Below, piece by piece: positions 8,855 to 18,720 of a DNA stretch of 64,000 nucleotides; positions within the stretch are counted from its first letter, which is position 1, and each line of letters opens with the position of its first letter. The notes under the pieces were generated by a model. The model saw only the letters and a list, made by a program, of their open reading frames with translations. It made no database searches and was not told where the DNA came from. Source of the stretch: Anaerocolumna sp. MB42-C2. GTDB lineage: Bacteria; Bacillota; Clostridia; Lachnospirales; Lachnospiraceae. The DNA is taken from NCBI RefSeq assembly GCF_030913705.1, contig NZ_CP133190.1, positions 1,240,001-1,304,000 on the forward strand, in the 5' to 3' direction. The position numbers were made by a program, and so were the translations under genes.

Positions 8855-10714
8855 TTATGTGGCTGAATTCATATCCGGCAATCTTCCCATCTGGCTGATT
8901 ACCATATTATAATAGCTTCCCTTTTTCTCCATTAGCTCCTTATGATTTCCGCTTTCCAAAATCCTGCCGTCTCCGATTACCATAATATTGTCCGCATCCC
9001 GGATTGTGGACAAACGATGGGCAATTAAAAAGCTGGTACGGTTTTTCATTAAGTTTAATAAAGCACGCTGAATATCTTTTTCTGTCTTTGTATCCACACT
9101 GCTGGTGGCCTCATCCAGAATCAGTATGGGACTGTCACACAACACTGCTCTGGCTATGGCAATCAGCTGGCGCTGACCCTGGCTTAAATTATCGGTAGAA
9201 CCGGATACTTTCGTTTCATAACCTTTTGGTAATTTATCAATGAAATCATGAGCCCGTGCTATTTTTGCTGCCTGTATTACCTGTTCTCTTGTTGCATCTG
9301 TTCTGGAATAACGGATATTATCCATAATAGTGCCGGTAAAAAGGCAGGTATCCTGTAATACAACTGAGAAACACTTCCTAAGACTGTTACGTTTTATATT
9401 AGTAATCGGAACCTGGTCAATCAGGATTCTGCCCTGGTCCGTATCGTAAAACCTTGTAAGGAGATTTACAATCGTGGTTTTCCCCGCACCGGTTTCACCA
9501 ACTAAAGCAACCACCTCTCCTGCCCCGACCTGAAAGCTTACATCCTTTAGTATCGGTGTTGACAAATTATAGGAAAAATATACATTCTCAAAGCTAACTT
9601 CTCCTTTGGGATTTTCCATAGGGACTGCTTCTTTGACATCAGCCGGCTCTTCTTCATAATCCAATATTTCAAATACACGTTCCGCACCGGCTAAAGCTGA
9701 TTGTATCGTATTAAACATTCCCGCGACGGCATTAAGCGGCTGGGAGAATTGTTTGGAATAACTTAAGAAACTAACTACAGTACCCACAGCCAGACCATAA
9801 CCGACCGATAAAATTCCACCCACTATCGCAACGACCGCAAATATAAAATTATTTATCACATTCATAAGCGGCATCATGTAACCGGACCAAATCTGTGCAT
9901 TACTGCTGCTTTCATTTAACTTTTCGTTGATTTCCTTAAATTGTTTTAGTATATCCTGCTGCTTACCAAACGCTTTTACCATTTTTAGTCCCAATATATT
10001 TTCCTCTATGACACCATTTAATACTCCCAGGCTTTGCTGCTGGGATTTAAAATACCCCCTGCTTCTTGAGGCTATCATCTTTGTCAGTATTATTACCAAA
10101 GGTATACACAGCAATACAACAAAAGTAAGAGGTATATTTAATGTAATCATCACCGTAAAGGAACCTAAAAGAGTTAATATACTGGATATTAACTGGGTTG
10201 TGGTCTGCGCTATGGTGGAGCTGATATTATCCACGTCATTGGTGATTCTGCTCATAGTATCCCCATGAGAACGGGTATCATAAAATTTAAGCGGAAGCCT
10301 CTGCATCTTATTAAAAAATTCGGAACGTAACGTAAATACCAGCTTTTGGGAAACTTTAAGCATAATCACACCGTTAATCCAAAAAAGAATCCAGTTAACT
10401 GCATAAAGCAATGCGATTATAGAAAGCAGTTCCAGGAGTATTTTTGTTTCCACTATATGGGTTGCAATATGAAAGGTATTAAATGTCTTACCGACGAAAT
10501 AAGGAATTAAGACGGATATACCAGAGGAAAATACAGTTAAAAACATGGCTAGAAAAATGGTTTTTGCCCATCTCATATAGATTTTTATAATTCTGAAAAT
10601 GGTACCTTTTGCGTTCTTCGGTTTAGCGGCAGGCGCAAAACGATTACCCCCTCCGCCAAATCTTCCTCCGATTGAAGGCATTTTCGCTTCCTGTCTTACT
10701 ATTTCCTGTGCCAT
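8855..10714 (-). CDS. ABC exporter half-transporter, canonical Walker B partner (pair 2)
   Basis: A 619-residue fused membrane/ATPase half-transporter. An N-terminal Gly/Pro/Lys-rich extension (about 1-40) precedes six membrane helices and a nucleotide-binding domain. That domain has Walker A GETGAGKTT, Walker B ILILDEATSSVD with the catalytic Glu, and signature NLSQGQRQL. The signature is non-canonical (LSQGQ), as in the partner that keeps the Glu in heterodimeric exporters such as TM288 or BmrD. The gene starts two bases after its partner ends, with a G-rich ribosome site (GGGGGG). It probably works with the 572-residue protein as a lipid, drug or peptide exporter; the substrate is unknown. 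Confidence 0.93.
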   Translation of the reverse strand: MAQEIVRQEAKMPSIGGRFGGGGNRFAPAAKPKNAKGTIFRIIKIYMRWAKTIFLAMFLTVFSSGISVLIPYFVGKTFNTFHIATHIVETKILLELLSIIALLYAVNWILFWINGVIMLKVSQKLVFTLRSEFFNKMQRLPLKFYDTRSHGDTMSRITNDVDNISSTIAQTTTQLISSILTLLGSFTVMITLNIPLTFVVLLCIPLVIILTKMIASRSRGYFKSQQQSLGVLNGVIEENILGLKMVKAFGKQQDILKQFKEINEKLNESSSNAQIWSGYMMPLMNVINNFIFAVVAIVGGILSVGYGLAVGTVVSFLSYSKQFSQPLNAVAGMFNTIQSALAGAERVFEILDYEEEPADVKEAVPMENPKGEVSFENVYFSYNLSTPILKDVSFQVGAGEVVALVGETGAGKTTIVNLLTRFYDTDQGRILIDQVPITNIKRNSLRKCFSVVLQDTCLFTGTIMDNIRYSRTDATREQVIQAAKIARAHDFIDKLPKGYETKVSGSTDNLSQGQRQLIAIARAVLCDSPILILDEATSSVDTKTEKDIQRALLNLMKNRTSFLIAHRLSTIRDADNIMVIGDGRILESGNHKELMEKKGSYYNMVISQMGRLPDMNSAT

Positions 10715-10716
10715 AT

Positions 10717-12435
10717 CTACACCCCCCTGCTGCCATCAATTTGTGAATGGTAAATATCCTGATAGATCTCACAATTCTTCATAAGTTCCTTATGTGTACC
10801 AAATCCAACCTTTATCCCATTATCCATTACCAGTATTTTATCGGAGGCCATTGCCGTTCCGCAGCGTTGGGTAATAGTAATTATAGTCTGGTTCCTTATA
10901 CCCGCGTTTAGATTATCCCTGACTTTTGCTTCTGTTACCGCATCCAGGGCACTGGTTGCATCATCCAATATCAGTATGGAAGACTTCTTTAGTAATCCGC
11001 GGGCAATGGAGATACGCTGCTTCTGTCCGCCTGATATATTAACCCCTGAACTTCCTAATAAACTATCAAATTCTTCCGGCATCTGGCTGATAAATCCAGC
11101 CTGGGCCTTATCCGCGGCCATATGAAGCATCTCCTCATCCGCATTAGAGTCTCCCCAGCTGATATTCTGGGCTACCGTACCGGAGAATAACATGGGTTTT
11201 TGAGGGACAATTGCAATATTCTCCCGTACTGAGTTAATACTCAGAGCTTTTATATCTTGCCTGTTTATTAAAATTTTACCGCTGTTCACATCATAAAACC
11301 GGAGAAGAAGCCAGGCAATTGTAGATTTACCGCTGCCTGTCGGGCCTATAACCGCAAGGCTTTGCCCATTTTTCACAGTGAAAGATAAATCTTTTATAGC
11401 CGGTACACCACTGCCGCCGGGATAAGCAAACGTCACATTTTGAAATTCAATGGAACCGTTTAATTCTACTCTATCACCCTCTTCGGTAAAATCTCCTTCG
11501 CAGTCGAATACTTCTTTAATTCTTAAGGTTGATGCCTTAGTACGAACAAAGGTATTAAATATATTGGTAATCATAATTAATGAAGTAAGTATTTGCGCCA
11601 TATAAATGGTAAATGCTGTGATATCGCCCGGTGTTGCCAGATTAACAGTAAATAATCTGCTTCCCAGATAAATGACGATTACTGTACCAATGCCTACTGT
11701 AAGTGTCATTAAAGGAGCGATTATAGTAATTACAATTTGGGAAGCTATACCCTTTTGCATAAGATTTATATTTGTCTCAGTAAACCGTTCCGTTTCTTTA
11801 TCATATGTTCCAAAAGCCTTAACCAGCCGCACCCCTATAAGATATTCCTGTACGGTAAGGTTAACTTTGTCCATAGCTTTCTGTAACTGATAAAATCTTG
11901 GATAGCTTAACTTCATACTGACGATGATAAAAACAGCAACGACTGCAACAACCGAATAAATAATCAGACTTAACTTAAAATTTAAAAGAGTGGCTAATAC
12001 GATACTGCCGATACAGGTTATAGGTGCTTTTAGAAAAATTCGCATAATCCCGTTTACAAACTGAGTTATCTGCGCCGTATCATTTGTCATACGGGTAATA
12101 AGGGAACCGCTCTCAATTTTATCAGCACTATCCTCAGAAAAATATACGATTTTCTCAAAGAGATCATACCTTAGATCTGCCCCCATCCGCTGTGATACTT
12201 TACTGGCCAGAATATTTCTTGTAATGGCAAAACAGGCTCCCACTAAGGTAACGAGTAACATCCTGAATCCCCAATATGTTACATGGGATAAGGAGCCTTT
12301 CTCGATTCCCGTATTTATGATATTTGACATAAGGGTAGGACCTAGTAAATCGCAAACCGCCTCTAACGCTACACAAAAAACTGCTACCAAAAACGGAAAT
12401 TTGTATTTTTTGAAGTATTTACTGTACAATTTCAT
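10717..12435 (-). CDS. ABC exporter half-transporter, degenerate-site partner (pair 2)
   Basis: A 572-residue half-transporter with six membrane helices and an ATPase domain: Walker A GPTGSGKST, signature NISGGQKQR and Walker B ILILDDATSALD. The catalytic Glu is replaced by Asp, so this subunit contributes the inactive ATP site typical of heterodimeric exporters (TM287/BmrC class). It is tightly coupled to the 619-residue partner downstream. The start has AAAGGAAC upstream. A 105-base gap with no terminator separates it from pair 1, so all four ABC genes may be one transcript. Confidence 0.93.
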   Translation of the reverse strand: MKLYSKYFKKYKFPFLVAVFCVALEAVCDLLGPTLMSNIINTGIEKGSLSHVTYWGFRMLLVTLVGACFAITRNILASKVSQRMGADLRYDLFEKIVYFSEDSADKIESGSLITRMTNDTAQITQFVNGIMRIFLKAPITCIGSIVLATLLNFKLSLIIYSVVAVVAVFIIVSMKLSYPRFYQLQKAMDKVNLTVQEYLIGVRLVKAFGTYDKETERFTETNINLMQKGIASQIVITIIAPLMTLTVGIGTVIVIYLGSRLFTVNLATPGDITAFTIYMAQILTSLIMITNIFNTFVRTKASTLRIKEVFDCEGDFTEEGDRVELNGSIEFQNVTFAYPGGSGVPAIKDLSFTVKNGQSLAVIGPTGSGKSTIAWLLLRFYDVNSGKILINRQDIKALSINSVRENIAIVPQKPMLFSGTVAQNISWGDSNADEEMLHMAADKAQAGFISQMPEEFDSLLGSSGVNISGGQKQRISIARGLLKKSSILILDDATSALDAVTEAKVRDNLNAGIRNQTIITITQRCGTAMASDKILVMDNGIKVGFGTHKELMKNCEIYQDIYHSQIDGSRGV

Positions 12436-12540
12436 GTCTGAAGTTCCTTTCTTTCATCAAGGGCTATCAGTATATATCAAAAATCATATCATCCGGCTTG
12501 ATTTTAATCCTGCTTTTTTAAACTTAATCCACTTAAGTAA

Positions 12541-14337
12541 TTAAGAAACCTTTTCTCCTTCTAAAACCATATCGCTGTAATAACCCTGTTTTTTCATCAG
12601 CTCCTCATGATTACCGCTCTCTACTATCCTGCCTTCGGAAAGTACAATTATTTTATCCGAATTACGTATCGTAGAAAGCCGGTGGGCAATGATAAGAGCC
12701 GTTCTGTTTTTGGACATATTTTCAATTGCTTTTTGAATCAGGATTTCAGTTTGGGAGTCTATATTGGCAGTTGCCTCGTCTAAAACAATAACCGCAGGAT
12801 CATGGGCTATAGCCCTTGCAAAAGATATCAGCTGCCTTTGACCTGCAGAAAGCGTGTTTCCTCTTTCCATAACCGGTTCATTAATTTTCCTGGGAAACCC
12901 ATCCACAAATTCCTTTGCATAAGAAGCTTTAACCGCTTCCTCTATAACAGAAGACTCGATTTTATTATTTAATGAAATGTTCTTACTTACGGTTTCGGAA
13001 AATAAAAATACCTCCTGAAGAACAACCGCAATATTACGTCTTAAATCCCTTTTTTTGATTTCATTAATATTGATTCCATTGATCAGGATTTCACCTTTTT
13101 GAATCGTATAAAATCCGCTGATAAGGCTGATTATCGTCGTCTTCCCTGCCCCTGTCTGCCCGACGAAAGCAGCCGTCTGACCTGCAGGTACGATAAAACT
13201 CACATCCTTTAGTATCCAGTCTTTTTCGTTGTAAGAAAACCAGACATGTTTAAACTCGATATCTCCATCCATCCGTTCCATACTGAAACCCTGGTCCAGG
13301 TCTTCCAGCTCCTCTTTCTGATCCAATAATTCAAAAATTCGGTCGGCTGAAACGAAAGCGGATTGTATATTGGTATAATTGTCAGCCAGATCTGAAATCG
13401 GCTCAAAAAATTGCTGAATATAAGTGGTAAATGCATAAAGGATGCCTATCTGTAATGTCTGATTTGCTATTTTATCCATACCATACCAGATTAAGATAGC
13501 CACGGTAATATTCCGGAAAACATTTGCTGCAGGTTTTAAGAAACTGTTCATCCAGACCTGAAATGAGGTTACTTTATAATATCCGTCATTGAGTTCCTTA
13601 AAGTCAGTTTTTCTTTCCTTTTCTCCGTTAAAAATCTGAATCAGCTTCATGCCTGACAGATTTTCAGCCATAAAACCATTGATTCTTCCAATGAGCGTTT
13701 TCATCTTTCTGAAATTCTGTTTTATTTTAGTCCTTAATAAAAAAATAAACAGAAACATAATAGGGATAACACAAAACGAAACAAAGGTAAGTCTTACATC
13801 CATTATAAACATGGCAAGCACAATACCTAGGATTAAGAATATATCCCGAAAAAAATTCATAAATACATCGGTATACAATTGGCTGAGCGCCTCCACGTCA
13901 TTGGTAGCCCTGGTAATCAGACTGCCGGAGGAGGTTTTATCGAGAAACTTAAGTGGAAGGAACTGGATTGTTTTGAATACCTGCCCACGTAAGGTACGTA
14001 ATATTTCCTGACCTGCCTTATTGATTATATTAATCTGTACAATATTTAAAAATCCGCCGAGTATTACTACGGCAAAATAGAGGATTCCCATACCGGTTAA
14101 GGAATAGAATCCTTTTTGAGTTGTATTTTTAGTCAGAAAATCATCAATTACTACTTTAAGGATATAGGGTTTGGCAAGCATTGCTGCGTTGACTAACAGC
14201 ACACATAGTGCTGCAATCAGAATTTTCTTTCTATGGGGCAGGTTAAATAACATAAGCCGTTTGAAACTTTTCTTTTTAGCCGCTTTAGCTGATACTCCCA
14301 AAATTTCCGGTTCCAAACTGGTACTGGTAGATTTCAT
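12541..14337 (-). CDS. ABC exporter half-transporter, canonical Walker B partner (pair 1)
   Basis: A 598-residue half-transporter with a short basic N-terminal extension, six helices and an ATPase domain: Walker A GQTGAGKTT, signature TLSAGQRQL (a changed second Gly) and Walker B VIVLDEATANID with the catalytic Glu. The features match the active-site partner of a heterodimer. The ATG at 14337 lies 53 bases inside the end of the preceding gene; AAGGGGG eight bases upstream supports it and the overlap implies co-translation. The substrate is unknown. Confidence 0.92.
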   Translation of the reverse strand: MKSTSTSLEPEILGVSAKAAKKKSFKRLMLFNLPHRKKILIAALCVLLVNAAMLAKPYILKVVIDDFLTKNTTQKGFYSLTGMGILYFAVVILGGFLNIVQINIINKAGQEILRTLRGQVFKTIQFLPLKFLDKTSSGSLITRATNDVEALSQLYTDVFMNFFRDIFLILGIVLAMFIMDVRLTFVSFCVIPIMFLFIFLLRTKIKQNFRKMKTLIGRINGFMAENLSGMKLIQIFNGEKERKTDFKELNDGYYKVTSFQVWMNSFLKPAANVFRNITVAILIWYGMDKIANQTLQIGILYAFTTYIQQFFEPISDLADNYTNIQSAFVSADRIFELLDQKEELEDLDQGFSMERMDGDIEFKHVWFSYNEKDWILKDVSFIVPAGQTAAFVGQTGAGKTTIISLISGFYTIQKGEILINGININEIKKRDLRRNIAVVLQEVFLFSETVSKNISLNNKIESSVIEEAVKASYAKEFVDGFPRKINEPVMERGNTLSAGQRQLISFARAIAHDPAVIVLDEATANIDSQTEILIQKAIENMSKNRTALIIAHRLSTIRNSDKIIVLSEGRIVESGNHEELMKKQGYYSDMVLEGEKVS

Positions 14338-16027
14338 GATAGATGCCCCCTTTCTTTATCAATTGCTCATGAGTACCCCTTTCTTTTATTTCACCTTTAT
14401 CCATAACAAGGATCTCATCAGCCTGTTTCACAGCAGAAATTCTGCTGGCTACAATAATCGTAGTTTTATTATTTCTTAAAGTACGCAAGTTATTAAGAAT
14501 CCTGGATTCTGTCACGGTATCAACCGCCGAAAGGGCATCATCCAGTATTAATATCTCCGGATTCCTTACTAGTGCACGTGCAATGGATATTCTCTGTTTT
14601 TGTCCTCCTGATATATTAACTCCCCTCTCCCCTAAAATAGTCTCAAATCCATCCGACAGCTCCATAATACTATCATAGATACAACTATTTCTGGCTGCTT
14701 CCTCTACCGCATCATCCGTATAAACATCCTTAAAAAACCGGATATTATCCGAAATGGATGCATGAAATAAAAAGTTATCCTGGGGAACCAATCCGATTCC
14801 GTTCTTAATTGCCTCATTCTTATACTCATTAATATCCGTATCTCCATAAAAAATACTGCCATTTTCTACGTTATACAATTTAAGCAACAGCTGAATCAGC
14901 GTACTTTTACCGGAACCGGTCTTACCTATGATCCCCAAGGTATGGCCCTTTGGAATTGTAAGGCTTATATTCTTAAGGGCTTGCTTTTCTGCTCCCGGAT
15001 AGGTAAAGGATAACTTATTTATGTTAATCGATGCCTTTGGTAAATCACGGACAGAACCGTCATTTTTAACTTGTGGTTTTACTCGCAGTATTTCATTCAG
15101 CCTGCCGTAAGAGGCCATACCTCTTTGAAAAATGGTGGTCACCTGTCCGATGGAAATAACAGGAGCTAATATCATGGTCAGATATCCGTTAAAAGCAATA
15201 AAATCTCCAAGTGAAATTCTCCCCTTCAGTACCATATTCCCGCCCCAAATCAGATTAAATACAAAACTGACCGTAAAGCAGATTTCAATTAAAGGAGCTA
15301 AAAAAGCAGAAACACGAATCATATCCAGGTTTGTTTCTACCATTTGATTATTCAGCTTTTCAAATTTTTCTACTTCCTTATCTTCCTGTACGTAAGCCTT
15401 AATGACCCGCATACCGTTTATATTCTCATTTACACGGTCTGAAATTGCAGCAAATGTCTCCTGTACCCTTTTAAAACGCCGTTTGACCAGACCACCAATA
15501 TAAATCATGATATATACCATTATCGGAACCGGAAGCAGGGACAAAAGCGTAAGCTGCCAGTTAACCGCAAGAACCATGGAATATATGGATATCACACAGA
15601 CCACAATACCATTTATAGCCATAGATAAGGCCGGCCCTAACGTTTGCCGTACCGCATTAATATCATTGATAGCATATGCGATTAAGTCTCCGGTTTTCCT
15701 TTTGCTGTAGAACTCGGGAGAAAGTATTTGAAAATGATCAAACAGCATTTCTCTTAAATAGCATTCCAGTTTCCTTGCGTTTCCGATAACTAAGTTCCTC
15801 CAGATATATGTAAATGCAAAGGTTCCTGCTGCTATAAGCAGGATATACCCGATATTGGCATACACTCTATTTTCCTGAAAACCTTTTGTTTTTAAAATAT
15901 CCACAGTATTTCCCAGAATCTTTGGAAATAGCGTCTGTACATAGGAGGATAGGAACATAAACACCAACCCAATGATATAGGAAAGTTTATGTTCCTTAAT
16001 AAAATCAGTTAAAATATTACTCTCCAT
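14285..16027 (-). CDS. ABC exporter half-transporter, degenerate-site partner (pair 1)
   Basis: A 580-residue half-transporter: six membrane helices, Walker A GKTGSGKST, signature NISGGQKQR and Walker B ILILDDALSAVD, with Asp in place of the catalytic Glu. It pairs with the 598-residue protein, whose gene overlaps its 3' end. The gene begins 47 bases after a LacI-family gene with no terminator between, so the regulator may head the operon. GAGGG precedes the ATG. The family includes multidrug and peptide exporters; nothing here names the cargo. Confidence 0.92.
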   Translation of the reverse strand: MESNILTDFIKEHKLSYIIGLVFMFLSSYVQTLFPKILGNTVDILKTKGFQENRVYANIGYILLIAAGTFAFTYIWRNLVIGNARKLECYLREMLFDHFQILSPEFYSKRKTGDLIAYAINDINAVRQTLGPALSMAINGIVVCVISIYSMVLAVNWQLTLLSLLPVPIMVYIMIYIGGLVKRRFKRVQETFAAISDRVNENINGMRVIKAYVQEDKEVEKFEKLNNQMVETNLDMIRVSAFLAPLIEICFTVSFVFNLIWGGNMVLKGRISLGDFIAFNGYLTMILAPVISIGQVTTIFQRGMASYGRLNEILRVKPQVKNDGSVRDLPKASININKLSFTYPGAEKQALKNISLTIPKGHTLGIIGKTGSGKSTLIQLLLKLYNVENGSIFYGDTDINEYKNEAIKNGIGLVPQDNFLFHASISDNIRFFKDVYTDDAVEEAARNSCIYDSIMELSDGFETILGERGVNISGGQKQRISIARALVRNPEILILDDALSAVDTVTESRILNNLRTLRNNKTTIIVASRISAVKQADEILVMDKGEIKERGTHEQLIKKGGIYHEIYQYQFGTGNFGSIS

Positions 16028-16074
16028 TAGTAGTCCCTCATTTATTTTTATTTCTTTCTAAAAACCGATGGCTG

Positions 16075-17064
16075 TTATTTTATGAATTTAACAGAATCCC
16101 GTTCAACCAAAGTGCTGTGAATCATAATATTCTCACAGGGTTTATCCGATATGCCAAACCTTTTTAAAAGAAGCCCAACCGTAGATTGGCAGGCATAATC
16201 AATGTGAATTTCCATGGTTGTAAGTGCCGGAATACAAAGAGCCGACATCTCTGTATTACCATATCCCATTACTGATATATCCTCCGGTACTTTCACCCCG
16301 TTATCATGGAGATATTTAATTAATTTCAAAGCCGTGTAATCCCATTGGCAGATAATTGCCGTCGGACCATTGTTCTGTCTGATCATATCCAAAAGTTCTC
16401 CATAGTTCTCTTCTGAATAAAAATAATATTCCTCCCATATCTCCAGGTTATGATTCTCTAAGGCCAAACTAATCCCCAGCACTTTTTCTCTGCTGACATA
16501 CCCTTTATTGTTACCCAGGTATCCGATTTTTTTATGACCTTTTTCTATCAGGAACTCACATTGCTTATAACTTCCGTTATTAAAGTTATACCAGACACAA
16601 TCGCAGTTTTTTGAAGGGGAATAACCGGTATAACATACATAGTTCTTGATTTTTTTTATAATACAATCCATATAGGAGTTATCAAAGCCTCCTATAAAAA
16701 TTAATCCGTCATAATTAGCTCCCTTTTGTATTTTATTCGGAAGAATTAAGTCAGCCTGGCTTTTTTTGTCCGTAAATTCCATATCATATTCCAGGTTAGC
16801 ATCCTGCAATGCCTTCTCCATTCCCTGCATGATATGACTGAAATTACTGTTATCCTGGATAAAGGGTTTCTGATGAAGTACCAGTACCCTTTTCTGTTCC
16901 AGGCTTCTCACCTTCAGATAACCCATTTCTTTAGCTTTTGTTATTACTTTTTCCCTTAATTCATCACTGACACCACCCTGGCCGGAAAGTGCCCTGCTGA
17001 CTGAGATACTAGATATGCCCAGCACATTAGCTATATCACTGAGTTTTATTTTATCATTTTTCAT
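16075..17064 (-). CDS. LacI-family transcriptional regulator
   Basis: A 329-residue DNA-binding repressor/activator. The N-terminal helix-turn-helix with hinge reads KLSDIANVLGISSISVSRALSG (about 6-27), followed by a periplasmic-binding-protein-like effector domain (about 60-329). It lies upstream of, and in line with, the four ABC exporter genes, while the dehydrogenase and sugar importer lie further upstream behind a terminator. Targets could therefore be the exporters, itself or the importer. Three phased CGTTA repeats precede the gene and could be autoregulatory sites. The effector is unknown; most LacI members respond to sugars, which makes an exporter operon an unusual partner. Confidence 0.9.
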   Translation of the reverse strand: MKNDKIKLSDIANVLGISSISVSRALSGQGGVSDELREKVITKAKEMGYLKVRSLEQKRVLVLHQKPFIQDNSNFSHIMQGMEKALQDANLEYDMEFTDKKSQADLILPNKIQKGANYDGLIFIGGFDNSYMDCIIKKIKNYVCYTGYSPSKNCDCVWYNFNNGSYKQCEFLIEKGHKKIGYLGNNKGYVSREKVLGISLALENHNLEIWEEYYFYSEENYGELLDMIRQNNGPTAIICQWDYTALKLIKYLHDNGVKVPEDISVMGYGNTEMSALCIPALTTMEIHIDYACQSTVGLLLKRFGISDKPCENIMIHSTLVERDSVKFIK

Positions 17065-17127
17065 AATTACACCCTTTACGTGCTTAATAGCAGCTTTTTT
17101 ATTTCGATAATTTATTATATAACAAAA

Positions 17128-17190
17128 CGTTATTTTATTGCAATATATATCGTTACTTTTTTAGTAATTATACGTTACTTTATTACTTTT
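17128..17190 (-). repeat. three phased direct repeats upstream of the LacI gene
   Basis: On the plus strand CGTTATTTTATT (17128), CGTTACTTTTTT (17151) and CGTTACTTTATT (17173) recur at 23- and 22-base intervals, about two helical turns. They overlap an A+T-rich region with a possible promoter (minus strand TTGCAA...TATAAT) before the LacI start. Confidence 0.5.
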
Positions 17191-17286
17191 CCAACTCATA
17201 CTCATAAAATCTTTAGCCGCTGCTTTTGAATTCGTATACCTCCTGTTATAGGCTGTAAACACAGTTGTCTATGCTTAATATCATCA

Positions 17287-17380
17287 TTTAAAAAAAGGCT
17301 GCTGCAAAAATTTAAATCTATATTGCTCAGGGAAATATTCCTGCCCTAAACCAGATAAATTTATTATTCTTGCAACAACC
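17287..17380 (-). terminator. terminator of the dehydrogenase gene
   Basis: A long hairpin with arms GGCTGCTGCA (17297-17306) and TGCAACAACC (17371-17380), G-U pairs allowed. It is followed on the minus strand by TTTTTTTAAA, about 50 bases past the stop of the dehydrogenase. Confidence 0.7.
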
Positions 17381-17431
17381 TCTGTTATTATTTTATTATT
17401 CTGTTTAGATTTCAAGTTATGCCAATTTTCC

Positions 17432-18472
17432 TTAGCCGATTTTTATAACAGCTTTCACTACATCTTTGGCATTACTTACAACAAAATCAAATGCTTCTTT
17501 TGTTTGTTCGAAATCAAATTCATGGCTTACGATATCTTTTACGTTGATTGCTCCGCTTGCAATGGCATTGATTGCTACCGGATATAAATTACGGTATCTG
17601 AAGATGGTTTTTAACTCGCCTTCCTTACCCATCAGTTTCATAAAATTAAATTCCACTTCATCTTTTGGAGTCATTCCAACAAGTACTATGGTACCGCCGC
17701 GTTTTACAACATCAGCAGTTTGTTTTACGGTAATTTCTGCACCTGCAGTATCAATTACAACATGTGCTCCCTGTCCATCCGTAATTTCATCTATTTTAGA
17801 TAGTACATTTTCTTCTTTTGCATTGATTACATGGGTAGCGCCAAGCCTTTTTGCTGTTTCAAGTCTGTTAGGAAGAACGTCCACTACGATTATTTTAGCA
17901 GCACCTCTTGCTTTACTGGATAAGAGAGTAACAAGGCCAATGCAGCCGGTTCCGAAGATCACAACGGTATCTCCCAGTTTCACGTTTCCTTTACCTGTTG
18001 CGTGAAGTCCCACCGCAAGGGGTTCCACAAGTGCACCCTCAAGATTAGAAACATTATCCGGCAGTTTAAAACACATATCTTCCGGATGGGCCACATAATT
18101 GGCAAATACGCCGTGATAAGGCGGGGTAGCAAAGAATTCCACATCCGGGCATAAATTATATTGTCCTGATTTACAGAATTCACATTTACCGCAGGTTTTA
18201 CCTGGTTCTAAAGCAACTCTGTCGCCAACTGCCAGATTTTTTACCTCTTTACCCACAGCTACAACTTCGCCGGCACATTCATGGCCAAGAATGAAATCAC
18301 CATTAACCACAAAATCACCGATTCTTCCATGCTGGTAATAATGGACATCGGAACCGCAGATTCCGACAATATCAACTTTAACTAAAACATCTTTATCATG
18401 AACGACAGGCATGTCAATTTCTTTCCAGATCATATCATTGGTACCGTGCATAAATATTGCTTTATTCGTCAT
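17432..18472 (-). CDS. zinc-dependent sorbitol/xylitol-type dehydrogenase
   Basis: A 346-residue medium-chain dehydrogenase that probably oxidises a polyol or sugar alcohol with NAD(P). Catalytic-zinc residues are in GICGSDVHYY and GHECAG; the structural-zinc loop is CGKCEFCKSGQYNLCP; the Rossmann motif is GTGCIG. The HYYQHGRIGDF stretch is typical of sorbitol (L-iditol) and xylitol dehydrogenases. It follows the sugar-binding protein of an ABC importer with a weak hairpin between, so it is probably part of the same catabolic unit. The start has AGGAGG. The exact substrate is not determined by sequence alone. Confidence 0.9.
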   Translation of the reverse strand: MTNKAIFMHGTNDMIWKEIDMPVVHDKDVLVKVDIVGICGSDVHYYQHGRIGDFVVNGDFILGHECAGEVVAVGKEVKNLAVGDRVALEPGKTCGKCEFCKSGQYNLCPDVEFFATPPYHGVFANYVAHPEDMCFKLPDNVSNLEGALVEPLAVGLHATGKGNVKLGDTVVIFGTGCIGLVTLLSSKARGAAKIIVVDVLPNRLETAKRLGATHVINAKEENVLSKIDEITDGQGAHVVIDTAGAEITVKQTADVVKRGGTIVLVGMTPKDEVEFNFMKLMGKEGELKTIFRYRNLYPVAINAIASGAINVKDIVSHEFDFEQTKEAFDFVVSNAKDVVKAVIKIG

Positions 18473-18588
18473 TTTAAAATCCTCCTTTTTATCAATGAAG
18501 CTCTGTCTTTCTAATTTCTGTATTTTTGTGACTCACTACTTTCAAGCTTTCATTGTTTAAAACTTAGTTTGAAACTTATATTAAATAC

Positions 18589-18631
18589 ATGGGTTGCATT
18601 ACGAATTATGTTTTTTACGAATACAACCCAT
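18589..18631 (-). terminator. hairpin between binding-protein and dehydrogenase genes
   Basis: ATGGGTTG (18589-18596) pairs with CAACCCAT (18624-18631), and the stem can extend. The minus-strand tail GTATTTAATAT is only weakly U-rich, so partial termination or mRNA stabilisation is as likely as full termination. Confidence 0.45.
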
Positions 18632-18720
18632 ATCTTTTGGAAATTCATTTCAATGTTAATTTCCGCATAAACCCCAGATATTTCTTCAAATAATTCTTAC
18701 CTAATACTTTGTGAATCTTA

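Noticed and set aside
17128..17190. CRISPR-like repeats
   Set aside because: Only three short units about 22 bases apart, no constant 25-35-base repeat, no cas genes.
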